Origin: Alphaproteobacteria bacterium
GTDB taxonomy: Bacteria > Myxococcota_A > UBA796 > UBA2385
Length of the DNA stretch: 64,000 bases
Assembly: GCA_020632755.1 (NCBI GenBank)
Contig: JACKEY010000018.1
Span: 40,605 to 104,604 of the forward strand
Direction of reading: 5' to 3'
Notes under the pieces: model-generated
Told to the model about the DNA's origin: nothing
What the model saw: only the letters and a program-made list of their open reading frames with translations
Databases searched by the model: none
Program-made: the position numbers and the translations under genes
Shown: positions 1-8,641 of the stretch, one piece after another
How the letters are laid out: each line of letters opens with the position of its first letter
Numbering within the stretch: the first letter of the stretch is position 1

Positions 1-314
1 TCCATGTAGAAGGACCCGAGCACCATGCCGTCGCCGAACATGGCGTCTTCGTTCACCAGGTAGTTGTCGGTGGCGCCGCCGCTGCCGAAGCTGCCGCCGT
101 TGTCGTCGGTCAGGGGCAGGGCGTAGCCGCGGCCGCTGCTGCTGCTGACGTAGCCGAGCCACGGGTCGTCGTCGTAGCCGGAGAACCAGCCGTCGACGCC
201 GTCCATGTACTCCTCGCTCGGGTAGTCCTCGTACTCCCAGAGGGGGATGAGATCGGAGTCCTGCGCGTGAGCGGACAGGGAGAGCGCGGCGGTCAGCAGC
301 ACGGACGGCATCAT
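1..314 (-). CDS. Secreted protein of unknown function, 3' end outside window
   Basis: The reading frame starts at the ATG at 314 and is still open at base 1, so only the first 104 residues are visible. Residues 1-17 (MMPSVLLTAALSLSAHA) form a short signal peptide with a plausible AHA cleavage site, so the product is exported. The mature part is acidic, aromatic and glycine-rich (WEYEDYP, DGWFSGYDDDPW, SGSGGATDNY). That composition resembles secreted lectin-like or laminin-G-like beta proteins, but I cannot assign a family from this fragment. A second ATG lies three bases downstream. A TATAGT hexamer on the minus strand at 372-367 could be its -10 box. Confidence 0.6.
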   Translation of the reverse strand, partial: MMPSVLLTAALSLSAHAQDSDLIPLWEYEDYPSEEYMDGVDGWFSGYDDDPWLGYVSSSSGRGYALPLTDDNGGSFGSGGATDNYLVNEDAMFGDGMVLGSFYM

Positions 315-441
315 CGGGAGCGGCTCCTGGGAAGCACGGGCCTGTCGGAGGGCAGGCGGAGCGACGACTATAGGTGCGGCGTGGCGCAATTCGCCACCAC
401 GACGGGACGCCGGCCGCGGGTCTGCGTTCGCGCCGCTGCGA

Positions 442-1038
442 TCAGCGCCGGGTCGGTCCGGTGCCCGGGGGCACCAGCTGCTCGCCCTGCAGCAGGGCGC
501 GCGCGGCGTCCCGGGCGGCGTCCTGGGCCTGGTTGCGGTGGGTGAGCCACTGCACGTGGGCGTCGGGGCCGACCACGTTGGCGATGCCCAGGATCGCGGT
601 GAAGGGCACCCCGGCGGCGGCGGCGGCCTGGGCCACGCCGAAGGCTTCCATGTGCTCGACCTGCCAGCCGTCCGACAGGCGCTCGGCCAGCAGCGGGTCG
701 GTCGTCACGCCGCCGGTGTTGAGCACGTCGCAGCGGCGCAGCTCGGTGCGCGCCAGCAGCCGGGTGTCGCAGGGCACCGGGGCCGGCGGGCGCGGCACGT
801 AGCCGAGCCCCATGGCGGCGGCGCCGTCGGCCAGGCCGACCCGGCGCGCCACGCAGGCGGTGCCGATCGCGGGACCGCCCGCGTAGGCGCCGGCCGTGCC
901 GACCAGCACGACCGCGGTCGGCCGCAGCTCGGCCAGCAGGGTGGCGGCGTTGGCGGCCGCGACCACGGGACCGATGCCGACGGTGCGGCCCGGCAGGTCT
1001 CCCAGCTCTTCGGCGACGGCCGCGACGACCAGGATCAT
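442..1038 (-). CDS. Phosphorylase-superfamily nucleosidase, possibly futalosine hydrolase
   Basis: This 198-residue protein belongs to the nucleoside phosphorylase/MTAN superfamily, which cleaves the N-glycosidic bond of nucleosides. The N-terminus (ILVVAAVAEEL) and the central VLVGTAGAYAGG glycine-rich strand fit this fold. The VEHMEAFGVAQAA segment followed by GVPFTAILGIANVVGPDA matches the E-x-x-x-x-A...GVPF...R/I-N-x-V-G-P arrangement of MqnB, which splits futalosine in the alternative menaquinone pathway. The usual Arg of the 'RAISN' motif is replaced by GIAN, so the exact substrate is uncertain. No other menaquinone gene is nearby. Its start lies seven bases after the upstream minus-strand membrane protein, so the two are probably cotranscribed. 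Confidence 0.65.
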   Translation of the reverse strand: MILVVAAVAEELGDLPGRTVGIGPVVAAANAATLLAELRPTAVVLVGTAGAYAGGPAIGTACVARRVGLADGAAAMGLGYVPRPPAPVPCDTRLLARTELRRCDVLNTGGVTTDPLLAERLSDGWQVEHMEAFGVAQAAAAAGVPFTAILGIANVVGPDAHVQWLTHRNQAQDAARDAARALLQGEQLVPPGTGPTRR

Positions 1039-1045
1039 GCGCGCC

Positions 1046-1942
1046 TCACCGACCGCGCCGGCGACGGTTCGCCTCGGCCAGGGCCTGCTCCTCCTCCTGC
1101 TTGCGCTGCCGCTCCTCCTCCTTCGCCTTCTTCGCGCGCGAGCGCTCGACCAGGTAGCCGGCGCTCGCGAAGATGCCCCAGCCGACCACCGCGGCGGGGA
1201 ACGCGGCGAAGGCCACCTTCTGGAAGCTGTCGGCGGGCGTCACGCCGTCGCGCAGGAACACGCCGTACAGCGCCAGGAAGGCGATGTCGCCGCCGAGCTG
1301 CGTCGGGCCCCACTTCAGCTCGATGGCCAGGCCGATGGCGCCCAGCACCAGGGCCAGGGGCCACAGGATCAGGTCCGAGGGCGGCGACTTGATGACCGAG
1401 ATGTGCACGCCGCTGGCGGCGTCGCCGTCGAAGTTGGTGAGCTCGATCTTCACGGGACCGGGGCCCTGCAGGTCGAAGCGCTCTTCGAGGTCTTCGCCCC
1501 ACTTGCCGCCGCGCCGGCGGCCGGACTCGGACAGCTGCTCGCCCTCGATGACGTTGACGTCGATGCTGTCTTCGTCTTCTTCGACCTTGCGGCGGATCTC
1601 GGCGGTGGCCTTCTGGGCCCAGCCGTCGCCGGAGATGGCCAGCGCGTAGTTGCTCTTGCCGGCCTTGGGCCCCTTGGGGTCTTCGGTCAGGGTGGCGGTG
1701 ACCAGGATGCTGTGGCCCGCGGGCGCCTCGAGCACGGCTTCGCTGGCCAGCATGCTGAGGTCGGCCTCGTCCACCGGGGGCGGCGGGTTGAGCACGATCC
1801 AGCCCATCGCGCAGGGGATCAGGGCGGCGAACAGCATGAGCGGCCAGGCGACCTTGGGCGGGTCGCCCAGGTCCAGCATCCGCTTGGTGGTCGGGCCGAG
1901 GATGGCGATGATGAGCGCGCCGATGACGAAGGCGGAGAGCAC
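1046..1942 (-). CDS. Membrane protein of unknown function
   Basis: I do not recognise a family for this 298-residue protein. It has two hydrophobic helices at the N-terminus (about residues 2-17 and 32-50), then a soluble, mostly extracytoplasmic region of about 150 residues. A further cluster of hydrophobic segments (about 195-270) is followed by a strongly charged Lys/Glu/Arg/Gln-rich C-terminal tail that probably forms a cytoplasmic coiled coil. The start is a GTG. The gene faces away from the short-chain dehydrogenase at 2042, so bases 1943-2041 must carry promoters for both. It reads into the nucleosidase after seven bases. Confidence 0.7.
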   Translation of the reverse strand: MLSAFVIGALIIAILGPTTKRMLDLGDPPKVAWPLMLFAALIPCAMGWIVLNPPPPVDEADLSMLASEAVLEAPAGHSILVTATLTEDPKGPKAGKSNYALAISGDGWAQKATAEIRRKVEEDEDSIDVNVIEGEQLSESGRRRGGKWGEDLEERFDLQGPGPVKIELTNFDGDAASGVHISVIKSPPSDLILWPLALVLGAIGLAIELKWGPTQLGGDIAFLALYGVFLRDGVTPADSFQKVAFAAFPAAVVGWGIFASAGYLVERSRAKKAKEEERQRKQEEEQALAEANRRRRGR

Positions 1943-2041
1943 GCGGGCTCCGGGGCTGGCGAGGCAGGGGGAGGGGGGGCCGGGCGCGGCGAGCGCGGGC
2001 GAGGGTGGGGGTTAACCAGCGAGTGCAGGAGGAGGCATCCG

Positions 2042-3055
2042 ATGGCACGACCCGGCTGGCATCGCGCCCTGGCTCGCGCGGTCGACGCGGTGCTGGATCC
2101 CAGCATCGTGCTGTCCTTCGACCAGACCGGCTACCGGCGCCACGCCGTGCAGTTCGACGAGGCGGACCTGGACGTGGATCTGCGGGGCCGCGTCTACGTG
2201 GTGACCGGCGCCAACGGCGGGCTCGGCAAGGAGACCTGCCGCGCCCTGGCGTCCCGGGGCGGCACGGTGTTCATGGCCTGCCGCAGCGTCGAGCGCGGCG
2301 AAGCGGCGCGGGACGAGCTGCGCGCCGATGCCGCGGTGGTGGGACCGCTGCAGGTGGTGGCCTGTGACGTGGCCGATCTGGACAGCGTCGACGCCCTGGT
2401 CACCGCGCTGCCGGCCGAGCGGGTCGACGGCCTGATCCTGAACGCCGGAGCGCTGTTCGACGCCCGCGGCGCGAGCCCGCAGGGCCTGGAGCGCACGCTG
2501 GCGGTGCACGTCGTCGGACACCTGCGGCTGCTGGCGGGCCTGCTGCCCCGCATGCGGCGCGACGAGGGCCCGCCGGCCCGGGTGATCTGGGTGAGCAGCG
2601 GCGGCATGTACCCGCGCAAGCTGTCGGTCCAGCGCCTGGACCGCCACGAGGGGTCCTTCGACGGGGTGACGGCCTACGCGGACTGCAAGCGCGCCCAGGT
2701 CGTGCTCAGCGAGCAGCTCGCCGGCGCGCTGCGGGGCAGCGGGGTCGTCTGCAACGCGATGCACCCGGGCTGGGCCAGCACCAAGGGCGTGGTCGACAGC
2801 CTGCCGACCTTCCACGCGATCACGCGGCGCATCCTGCGGACCCCGGCCGAAGGCGCGGACACCATCGTCTGGTTGGCCGTGTGCCCCGCCATCGCCGAGC
2901 GGAGCGGCGCCTTCTGGTTCGACCGGCGCGCCGTCTCGCCGCACCTGAGCCGGCGCACCCGGGCCAGCGCCGACGAGCGGGCCGCGCTGTGGCAGGCGGT
3001 GCATCGGTGGGCGGGCGTGGACCCGTCGACGTGGCCTGGACCCCCAGCCCCTTGA
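2042..3055 (+). CDS. Short-chain dehydrogenase/reductase, DHRS12-like
   Basis: A 337-residue classical SDR enzyme. After a leader ending SFDQTGYRRHAVQFDEADL comes the NAD(P)-binding TGANGGLG motif, then NAG, the catalytic Ser in WVSSGG and the YADCK form of the YxxxK motif. The segment before the Rossmann motif (FDQTGYRRHAVQF) and the following RGGTVFMACRS resemble the animal DHRS12 group, whose physiological substrate is not well established. The ATG at 2042 is preceded by AGGAGGAGGC at a good distance, so much longer upstream open frames are not the real gene. It is followed after a short gap by the cyclic-nucleotide-binding genes but is probably a separate unit. Confidence 0.85.
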   Translation: MARPGWHRALARAVDAVLDPSIVLSFDQTGYRRHAVQFDEADLDVDLRGRVYVVTGANGGLGKETCRALASRGGTVFMACRSVERGEAARDELRADAAVVGPLQVVACDVADLDSVDALVTALPAERVDGLILNAGALFDARGASPQGLERTLAVHVVGHLRLLAGLLPRMRRDEGPPARVIWVSSGGMYPRKLSVQRLDRHEGSFDGVTAYADCKRAQVVLSEQLAGALRGSGVVCNAMHPGWASTKGVVDSLPTFHAITRRILRTPAEGADTIVWLAVCPAIAERSGAFWFDRRAVSPHLSRRTRASADERAALWQAVHRWAGVDPSTWPGPPAP

Positions 3056-3113
3056 GTGGCCCAGAGTCGGCCGGCGAGGGGTGATAGGCTCCGCGCTCCT
3101 CCCCAGGGGTCCC

Positions 3114-3674
3114 ATGTCCACCGAGTTCACCGTCACCCTCGACGACCTCAGCCGCCTGCGTCCGCTCCAGACGGTGCGGGCCGACGACCTCAAGGTCCTG
3201 CTGCCGCTGGCGAAGGGCGTCGCCTTCGACGCCGGCGAGCACCTCATCGCCCCCGGCAAGCCGAACACCCACGCCTGGCTGCTGCTGTCCGGTCGGCTCT
3301 CCGTCGCGGTCGAGACCGACGAGGGCCCGCGCAACGTGGGCGACGTCTGGCCCGGCGAGATCGTGGGCGAGGCCGCCTTCTTCCACCCCGAGGTCCCGCA
3401 TCGGGTCCGGGTCACGGCGTCCACCCCGGCCCGCGCCATCGACATCAGCAGCGAGCTGCTCGAGAGCGCCCGTGGCACCGAAGCCCTGGCCGCCATGCAG
3501 CGCTACCTGCTGGCCGTGCTCGCCCGCCGCATCCGCTCGACGAACTCGACCATCCAGAAGGCCTGGCACGAGCAGCGCAACCAGGCGCTGGCCGCCGAGG
3601 CCCCCACCCAGGAAGTCGAGAAGCAGCCCCGCACCCTCGGCGAGCGCCTCGCCAAGCTCTTCGGGATGAAGTGA
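3114..3674 (+). CDS. Stand-alone cyclic-nucleotide-binding-domain protein A
   Basis: A 186-residue protein consisting essentially of one cNMP-binding domain: the beta-roll region DAGEHLIAPGKPN, LLLSGRLSVAV, and a phosphate-binding-cassette-like segment with GEIVGEAAF followed by HRVRV. No helix-turn-helix is attached, so it is unlikely to act as a Crp-type regulator by itself. The last 50 residues are helical and end in a Lys-rich tail. The ATG at 3114 follows AGGGG. A TAGGCT hexamer at 3085-3090 is a candidate -10 box. Its TGA overlaps the ATG of the next cNMP gene by one base, so the pair is translationally coupled. Confidence 0.8.
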   Translation: MSTEFTVTLDDLSRLRPLQTVRADDLKVLLPLAKGVAFDAGEHLIAPGKPNTHAWLLLSGRLSVAVETDEGPRNVGDVWPGEIVGEAAFFHPEVPHRVRVTASTPARAIDISSELLESARGTEALAAMQRYLLAVLARRIRSTNSTIQKAWHEQRNQALAAEAPTQEVEKQPRTLGERLAKLFGMK

Positions 3675-4228
3675 TGAACCACCTCGCTGCCGCCCAGTCC
3701 CTCCGCTCCCTGCTCGCCGACCACGGCCTGGGGGACGCGCCCCTCGAAGACTTTGTCGACGTGATGGCCCTCTGCCGCGAGGACCTGCTCGACGACGGCG
3801 ACGTGCTCTGCCACGAGAGCCGCCCGGGCAAGGAGATGTGGTTCCTCCTCGACGGCTCCGTCGCCGTCAGCAAGAAGAACTACGACGGCACCCCCCACCA
3901 CCTGGCCGACCTGCACGCGCCCACGATCATCGGGCACATGACGCTGATCGACGGGGCACCGCGCAGCGCCACGGTGACCGCCGCCGGCACCATCAAGGTC
4001 GCGACCCTGTCCAAGCCGGCCTTCGACCAGCTGGTGCTCGAGACCGGCGGCGCCGGTGACCTGATGCGGCGGCTGCTGATCTCCAGCCTGAACGAGCAGC
4101 TCGGCCGCGGCAACATCGCCCTGCAGCGGGTCATCGCCGGCGAAGAGGTCGAGCTCGACCCGGAGACCCAGGACATCGCCGAGCACGAGCTGCTGCGCAC
4201 CACCGCGAGCTTCGACGGCTTCGGCTGA
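3674..4228 (+). CDS. Stand-alone cyclic-nucleotide-binding-domain protein B
   Basis: A 184-residue second cNMP-binding-domain protein, translated from an ATG that shares its A with the TGA of the preceding gene. The beta-roll is clear (DDGDVLCHESRPGKEMW, FLLDGSVAVSKK). The phosphate-binding cassette reads IIGHMTLIDGAPRSATV. The Arg that contacts the cyclic phosphate is present, but the usual Glu of the G-E-x motif is His, so ligand affinity or specificity may differ from canonical cAMP/cGMP receptors. No DNA-binding domain is present. The C-terminus is acidic and helical. It converges on the acyltransferase at 4259-5281. Confidence 0.8.
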   Translation: MNHLAAAQSLRSLLADHGLGDAPLEDFVDVMALCREDLLDDGDVLCHESRPGKEMWFLLDGSVAVSKKNYDGTPHHLADLHAPTIIGHMTLIDGAPRSATVTAAGTIKVATLSKPAFDQLVLETGGAGDLMRRLLISSLNEQLGRGNIALQRVIAGEEVELDPETQDIAEHELLRTTASFDGFG

Positions 4229-4236
4229 GCCGCGGG

Positions 4237-4249
4237 GCGGCCTGGCCGC
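4237..4249. terminator. Possible bidirectional hairpin between convergent genes
   Basis: The 30-base gap between two convergent genes contains GCGG-CCTGG-CCGC, a short perfect GC hairpin (GGCC repeats allow pairing in either register). There is no T-run, so it is only a candidate for stopping transcription from both sides. Confidence 0.3.
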
Positions 4250-4258
4250 TCCGGTCGC

Positions 4259-5281
4259 TCAGGTCCCCTGGGCGCCGACCCAGGCGTCGACCCGCTCCCA
4301 CCACCCGTCGAGCCAGGCCATGACGGCGTCGGCGTCGCGCGGCACCCGGTCCCCGGGGATGCGCCAGATGCGCACACGGAACTCGGCGCCCACCAGCCCG
4401 CCGCGGGCCAGGCCGCGGGCGTCCATGGCGGCTTCCGTGCCGGCGTGGGCGACGATGTAGACGTCATCGTCGGACCGGCGGCGGGCCAGCAGGGCCGACG
4501 GACCACCGCGGCGGGGCGGCAGGACGTGGGTGTAGCGCCGCACCCGGTCGGCGCCGGCCGTGTCGCCGGTCTCGTCCAGGCGGGCCAGCAACCGGGCGCG
4601 CTTGCCCTGCGAGAAGCGGGTGCCCTCCGGGTAGATGACCAGGCCCTCGCCTGGCCGCACGCGGTCGTGCAGCGCGACGACCCGGGCGATCTCGCGGGCC
4701 GGGTCGCCGCTGCCGCGGCGGACGAAGGCGTTGCTCAGCCGGTGGCCGACCACGTCCAGGCAGGGGCTCCAGCAGACCTCGACCTTGAGCACATAGGCCA
4801 GGGGGATGCGGCGGGGGTTGGCGAAGGCCAGGCCGGGCAGCAGCACGTCGGGCAGCGAGCTGTGCCGCAGCAGCACCAGCATGCGGCCGTCCCCCGGCGG
4901 GGCCACGGCGTCCGCACCTTCCACCGTCAGGCGGATGCCCATCAGGGTGCGCACACCCAGCCACAGGGCATCGACCCAGACCCGCTGCAGGACCAGGTTG
5001 CTGCGGTACAGCCCCTCTCGCCACAGGCCGCCGCCGGTCGCCAGCCAGGTCCACCAGGCCCCCTGCAGGCCGGCGCACTCGCAGGCCAGGTACCAGCACA
5101 GGAACAGGAGTCCGCGGGTCAGCGGCAGCCGGCGTCGGCGGCGGGCGTCGACGGCGTCCAGGATCAGGGCCAGCGGCAGCAGCAGCGGCAGCAGGCCGAG
5201 GACCCCCCACAGGCCCAGGTGGACGGCCGGGATGGTCAGCGCGCGTCGCAGCCAGCGGCGCAGCCCCGGGCTGTCGTCCAT
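4259..5281 (-). CDS. Lysophospholipid acyltransferase (PlsC-like)
   Basis: A 340-residue membrane acyltransferase. Hydrophobic helices lie at about residues 22-42 and 54-70. The catalytic HX4D motif is HSSLPD, and the substrate-binding motif is YPEGTRFS. These are the hallmark blocks of 1-acylglycerol-3-phosphate acyltransferases, which move an acyl chain onto a lysophospholipid at the inner membrane. The spacing and the long N-terminal membrane part resemble the YihG/LCLAT branch rather than the short PlsC. It lies alone between a convergent cNMP gene and the rhomboid gene, which ends 73 bases upstream of its start. Confidence 0.82.
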   Translation of the reverse strand: MDDSPGLRRWLRRALTIPAVHLGLWGVLGLLPLLLPLALILDAVDARRRRRLPLTRGLLFLCWYLACECAGLQGAWWTWLATGGGLWREGLYRSNLVLQRVWVDALWLGVRTLMGIRLTVEGADAVAPPGDGRMLVLLRHSSLPDVLLPGLAFANPRRIPLAYVLKVEVCWSPCLDVVGHRLSNAFVRRGSGDPAREIARVVALHDRVRPGEGLVIYPEGTRFSQGKRARLLARLDETGDTAGADRVRRYTHVLPPRRGGPSALLARRRSDDDVYIVAHAGTEAAMDARGLARGGLVGAEFRVRIWRIPGDRVPRDADAVMAWLDGWWERVDAWVGAQGT

Positions 5282-5354
5282 CGGGACGCCGCCGGGCGGG
5301 TTCGTGTCGGGGGGCGGCAGGGGTGCGGTCGTGCGGGCTCCGGATGGGCCCAGT

Positions 5355-7283
5355 CTACCGCCCGGCCCCGCACAGGCGAGCGACGTCGCCCGACAGGGTG
5401 CCGATCAGCTCGCTGGCGGCGTCGTGGCGGGACAGCTCGGCCAGGTGGGCCCGCGCGCCTTCGCAGTCGCCGGTGGCAGCCAGCACCCGCACGCCGGGCC
5501 GATGGATCCCGGAGTCCAGCGGGGGCGCCCGCGACAGCCAGGTGCGGGTCCAGTCCTGGGCATCGGCCAGGGCCTGCCCGCCGCCGCGGAAGTCGGTCCG
5601 CTGGGACTCCGCCGCCTGGGCCCACAGCTCCAGCCGCAGCCGCGCTGCGTCCCATGCCCAGGCGTCCTCACGGGCGGACAGGTCGCCCAGCATGCCGTCG
5701 GCTTCGCCCCAGGGCGGGCTGCCGTGGGTGGATGCCAGGCGGGCCAGCTGGCGGGCCAGCTCGTACTGCATGCGCGGGCTGTCGGGGTTGCGGGCCAGCT
5801 TCTCGCGCGCGTCCACCAGGGAGGGTGGCTCGGCCACCTGCAGGCTGGCCAGCAGGTGGCGGTACAGGGCCTCGCGCCGCGGCTCGGCGGTCGGCTGCCC
5901 GGCGCGCCAGCCCACGCGCAGCACCGTGCGACCGCGGATGAACAGGTGCTCGACGACGTGATCGACGAGCTCGCCGCTGTCCGGGTCGGTCAGGACCAGG
6001 CGCAGGCACTGCCAGCCCTGCTCGGCCCAGGCCGGGGGGCAGATCGGCGTGTCGGCGTCGACCTGCACCGACATCAGCGTGGCGTCGGCCCACTGTTCGA
6101 CCAGGGCCTCGGTCAGGTCGGCGTCGGCCCGCACGTCGACGAGGCCCACGAACAGCGCTGCTTCACTGGATGCCGACGTCGTCCAGGCGGGCATGCCGAG
6201 CAGCCGGACCTCGTGGTCGGCCATGCGGGTCGGCAGCGACAGGGACGCGCCGGACGACGGCACGTCGATGGGCACGCGGCGCCCGGCGAGCAGGACCGGC
6301 GAGCGCCCGACCGCGGCCTGGACCAGGACCGGGACCAGGGCGACGAACACCGCCAGGGCTGCGTTGCCCAGCGCAGCGCGGCGGGTCGACCGGGCCGGCT
6401 CCAGGGTCTCGGCCGCCACCACCATCGCCGCCAGGCCGCCGCCCACCAGGCCGAAGAAGTGCCCGACGTGGGTGGTCGCGGGCTGGCCCAGGCTGGACGC
6501 GAACAGCACGGCGAACAGCGGCAGGGTGCCGAAGCCGTAGCGCCCCCGCACCCGCAGGTGCTGCAGCGCGTCGCCGAACCGGAAGCCCACCGCCAGCACG
6601 GCCCCCCACAGGCCGTAGGCCACGACCGACGAGCCCACCGCCGGCAGGTCGTCCAGCCAGGCGATGGCCAGCGTGCCGACGGTCATGCTGCTGGCCGCCA
6701 CCAGGGCCAGGCTGCCGGCCCCCAGGGCGCGCTCGACCCGCCAGGCCATGAAGGACAGCACCACCAGGTTGGCGATCAGGTGCCAGGCCCCGCCATGGGT
6801 CAGCTGCGACAGCCACGGCGACCACCACTCGCCGGCCAGCAGCAGCTCGTCGTAGCCGACCCGCCCGTGGGTGAAGAAGGCCGTCACCGCCTGGCTGGCG
6901 TCGTCCCCCAGCAGCCCGGCGCGCGCGACCAGCTGCAGGACGCCAAAGGCGAACACGGTCGCCGTCAGGGCGATGGCGGCCCGGGGGATGCAGCGGCTGC
7001 GCAGGCGGGCCACCAGCCGCGCGGCCGGCGACTGGAAGGCGTCGGCGAGCTGGGCGACCTCGTCCACGCGGACGAACTGCGCGCCGGTCCACGCAGGGTG
7101 GTGCAGCCAGGCGTTCTCGGGCGCCTGGCCCTGGCGGATCTCCTCTTCGAGGACGGTCAGGTCGACGGGCACGCAGACGCCGTCCTGCAGCAGCCGCGGC
7201 GGCGCGACGTGGGCGTGCCGCTCCAGGTCCTCCCAGACCGGCACGGCGCCGGCCGCGGCAGGCGGAGGCGGCGCGCCGGCCAT
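5355..7283 (-). CDS. Rhomboid-family intramembrane serine protease with soluble extensions
   Basis: A 642-residue protein. Residues 1-95 are a soluble domain, about 100-330 hold the rhomboid membrane core, and about 340-642 form a large soluble C-terminal domain with helical repeats near the end. The core carries the loop-1 segment HGGAWHLIANLVV, a serine motif GSSV (Ser219) replacing the common GASG and followed by YGLWG, and the catalytic-His helix HVGHFFGLVGG (His275). An active Ser-His dyad therefore looks intact. The ATG at 7283 was chosen because only 13 bases separate it from the stop of gloB. Substrate and the role of the C-terminal domain are unknown. Confidence 0.8.
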   Translation of the reverse strand: MAGAPPPPAAAGAVPVWEDLERHAHVAPPRLLQDGVCVPVDLTVLEEEIRQGQAPENAWLHHPAWTGAQFVRVDEVAQLADAFQSPAARLVARLRSRCIPRAAIALTATVFAFGVLQLVARAGLLGDDASQAVTAFFTHGRVGYDELLLAGEWWSPWLSQLTHGGAWHLIANLVVLSFMAWRVERALGAGSLALVAASSMTVGTLAIAWLDDLPAVGSSVVAYGLWGAVLAVGFRFGDALQHLRVRGRYGFGTLPLFAVLFASSLGQPATTHVGHFFGLVGGGLAAMVVAAETLEPARSTRRAALGNAALAVFVALVPVLVQAAVGRSPVLLAGRRVPIDVPSSGASLSLPTRMADHEVRLLGMPAWTTSASSEAALFVGLVDVRADADLTEALVEQWADATLMSVQVDADTPICPPAWAEQGWQCLRLVLTDPDSGELVDHVVEHLFIRGRTVLRVGWRAGQPTAEPRREALYRHLLASLQVAEPPSLVDAREKLARNPDSPRMQYELARQLARLASTHGSPPWGEADGMLGDLSAREDAWAWDAARLRLELWAQAAESQRTDFRGGGQALADAQDWTRTWLSRAPPLDSGIHRPGVRVLAATGDCEGARAHLAELSRHDAASELIGTLSGDVARLCGAGR

Positions 7284-7296
7284 CAGCGACCGTCCA

Positions 7297-8118
7297 TCAG
7301 AAGGCGTCCTTGCGGGCGCGGACCTCGCCCAGCACCTGGACGGGCGGGGCGCCGGCCAGGCCGACCTGCCGGGCGATGGCGGGGTCGTCGGCCCGCATGA
7401 ACGGGTTCGTCGCCTGCTCGGCGGACAGCCGGAAGGGCACGGTGGCCCGGCCGGCATCGCGCGCGGCCTGGACGTCGGCGGCGCGGGCCGCGAGCGCCGC
7501 GTTGTCGGGGTCCACGGTCCGCGCGAAGCGGGCGTTGGACAGGGTGTACTCGTGGGCACAGAACACTTCGGTGTCGCCGGGCAGCTGCCGCAGCCGGGCC
7601 ATCGCGTCCCACAGCTGGGCGGGGGTACCCTCGAACAGCCGGCCGCAGCCCATGGCGAAGATCGTGTCCCCGACGAACAGGGCCCGGGCATCGGCGAAGT
7701 GGTAGGCGATGTGGGCCCGGGTGTGGCCGGGCACGAAGTGCACCGTCGCCTGCTGGGCGCCCAGCGTGAAGCCGTCGTCCTGGGCCACCGCCACGTCCAG
7801 GCCCGGCACGCGGTCGGCGTCGGCCGCGGCCCCCACGACCCGCGCACCGTGGGACTGCTTCAGCTCCAGCACGCCGCCGACGTGGTCCCAGTGGTGGTGG
7901 GTCACCAGGATCCAGTCGAGCCCCCAGCCGCGCGCGGCCAGCGCGGCGCGGACCGGCTCGGCGTCGCCCGGGTCCACGACCCCCGTGGTGCCCGTCGCTG
8001 CGCAGCGCAGCAGCCACAGGTAGTTGTCGCGGAAGGCCGGCACCCGCACGATCTGCAGCGGGCCCGCGGTGCGGACGTCGGCAGGCTCGCGATCGCTCGG
8101 GGTCGGGTCGACGCTCAC
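7297..8118 (-). CDS. gloB: Hydroxyacylglutathione hydrolase (glyoxalase II)
   Basis: A 273-residue metallo-beta-lactamase-fold enzyme. The metal motif THHHWDH is present, with the later metal ligands in HTRAH and FVGDTIF. The C-terminal part reads GCGRLFEGTPAQLW and CAHEYTLSNARFA, which is characteristic of glyoxalase II rather than of generic hydrolases of the superfamily. It converts S-lactoylglutathione to D-lactate and glutathione, the second step of methylglyoxal detoxification. The GTG start at 8118 is preceded by AAGGAG. It lies between the CAP-domain lipoprotein (10 bases upstream) and the rhomboid protease (13 bases downstream), so all three are likely cotranscribed. Confidence 0.88.
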   Translation of the reverse strand: MSVDPTPSDREPADVRTAGPLQIVRVPAFRDNYLWLLRCAATGTTGVVDPGDAEPVRAALAARGWGLDWILVTHHHWDHVGGVLELKQSHGARVVGAAADADRVPGLDVAVAQDDGFTLGAQQATVHFVPGHTRAHIAYHFADARALFVGDTIFAMGCGRLFEGTPAQLWDAMARLRQLPGDTEVFCAHEYTLSNARFARTVDPDNAALAARAADVQAARDAGRATVPFRLSAEQATNPFMRADDPAIARQVGLAGAPPVQVLGEVRARKDAF

Positions 8119-8128
8119 GGGGACTCCT

Positions 8129-8641
8129 TCACTCCGCGACGAACAGGTGGGTGAACCAGAAGCTGCCGTCGCTGGCTTCCACGATGGCCATGCCGGACAG
8201 GGTGAACTCGGCCAGCTCGATGTTCTCGCGGTGGGGCGGGCTGTCCAGCCAGCCCTGGACGGCCACGACGTCGGGGTCGCTGTAGCCCTGGTTCATCGCG
8301 ACGTTCTCGCCGGTGATGTACGCGTCGGGGAACAGGTCGAGCAGCTGGTCGGACCGCCCGCCTTCGACGTCGAAGCCCTCGTGCGACAGCTGCAGCGTGC
8401 CGTCGGCCATGTCCTGGCTGTGGGGGCGGGCGATCTCGCTGGCGCAGGCGTCCAGGGTCAGCGGCTCGAGGCCCATGTCGACGCGGTGCGCGTTGATCAG
8501 GTCGTGGGTCGAGACCTCGAGCGCGCTGTTCGCCTGGCAGCCCTCGTCTTCCGTCAGGCCGCAGGCGGCGACAGGCAGGAGCAGGCAGGGGAGCAGGGCG
8601 AGGGAGGAGGCGCGGGCGGAGGAGCGCGGCACGGGGACCAT
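8129..8641 (-). CDS. CAP-domain (SCP/PR-1-like) lipoprotein
   Basis: A 170-residue exported protein with the lipobox PVAAC (Cys27) near the N-terminus. The rest is a single CAP domain related to bacterial YkwD: LINAHRVDMGLEPLTLD, HSQDMAD, GENVA and GWLDSPPHRENI. The H...E...E/H cavity residues of the family can be recognised in HSQDM, GENVA and PHREN. The biochemical role of bacterial CAP proteins is generally unresolved. It starts the short minus-strand unit that continues with gloB and the rhomboid gene. Confidence 0.85.
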   Translation of the reverse strand: MVPVPRSSARASSLALLPCLLLPVAACGLTEDEGCQANSALEVSTHDLINAHRVDMGLEPLTLDACASEIARPHSQDMADGTLQLSHEGFDVEGGRSDQLLDLFPDAYITGENVAMNQGYSDPDVVAVQGWLDSPPHRENIELAEFTLSGMAIVEASDGSFWFTHLFVAE

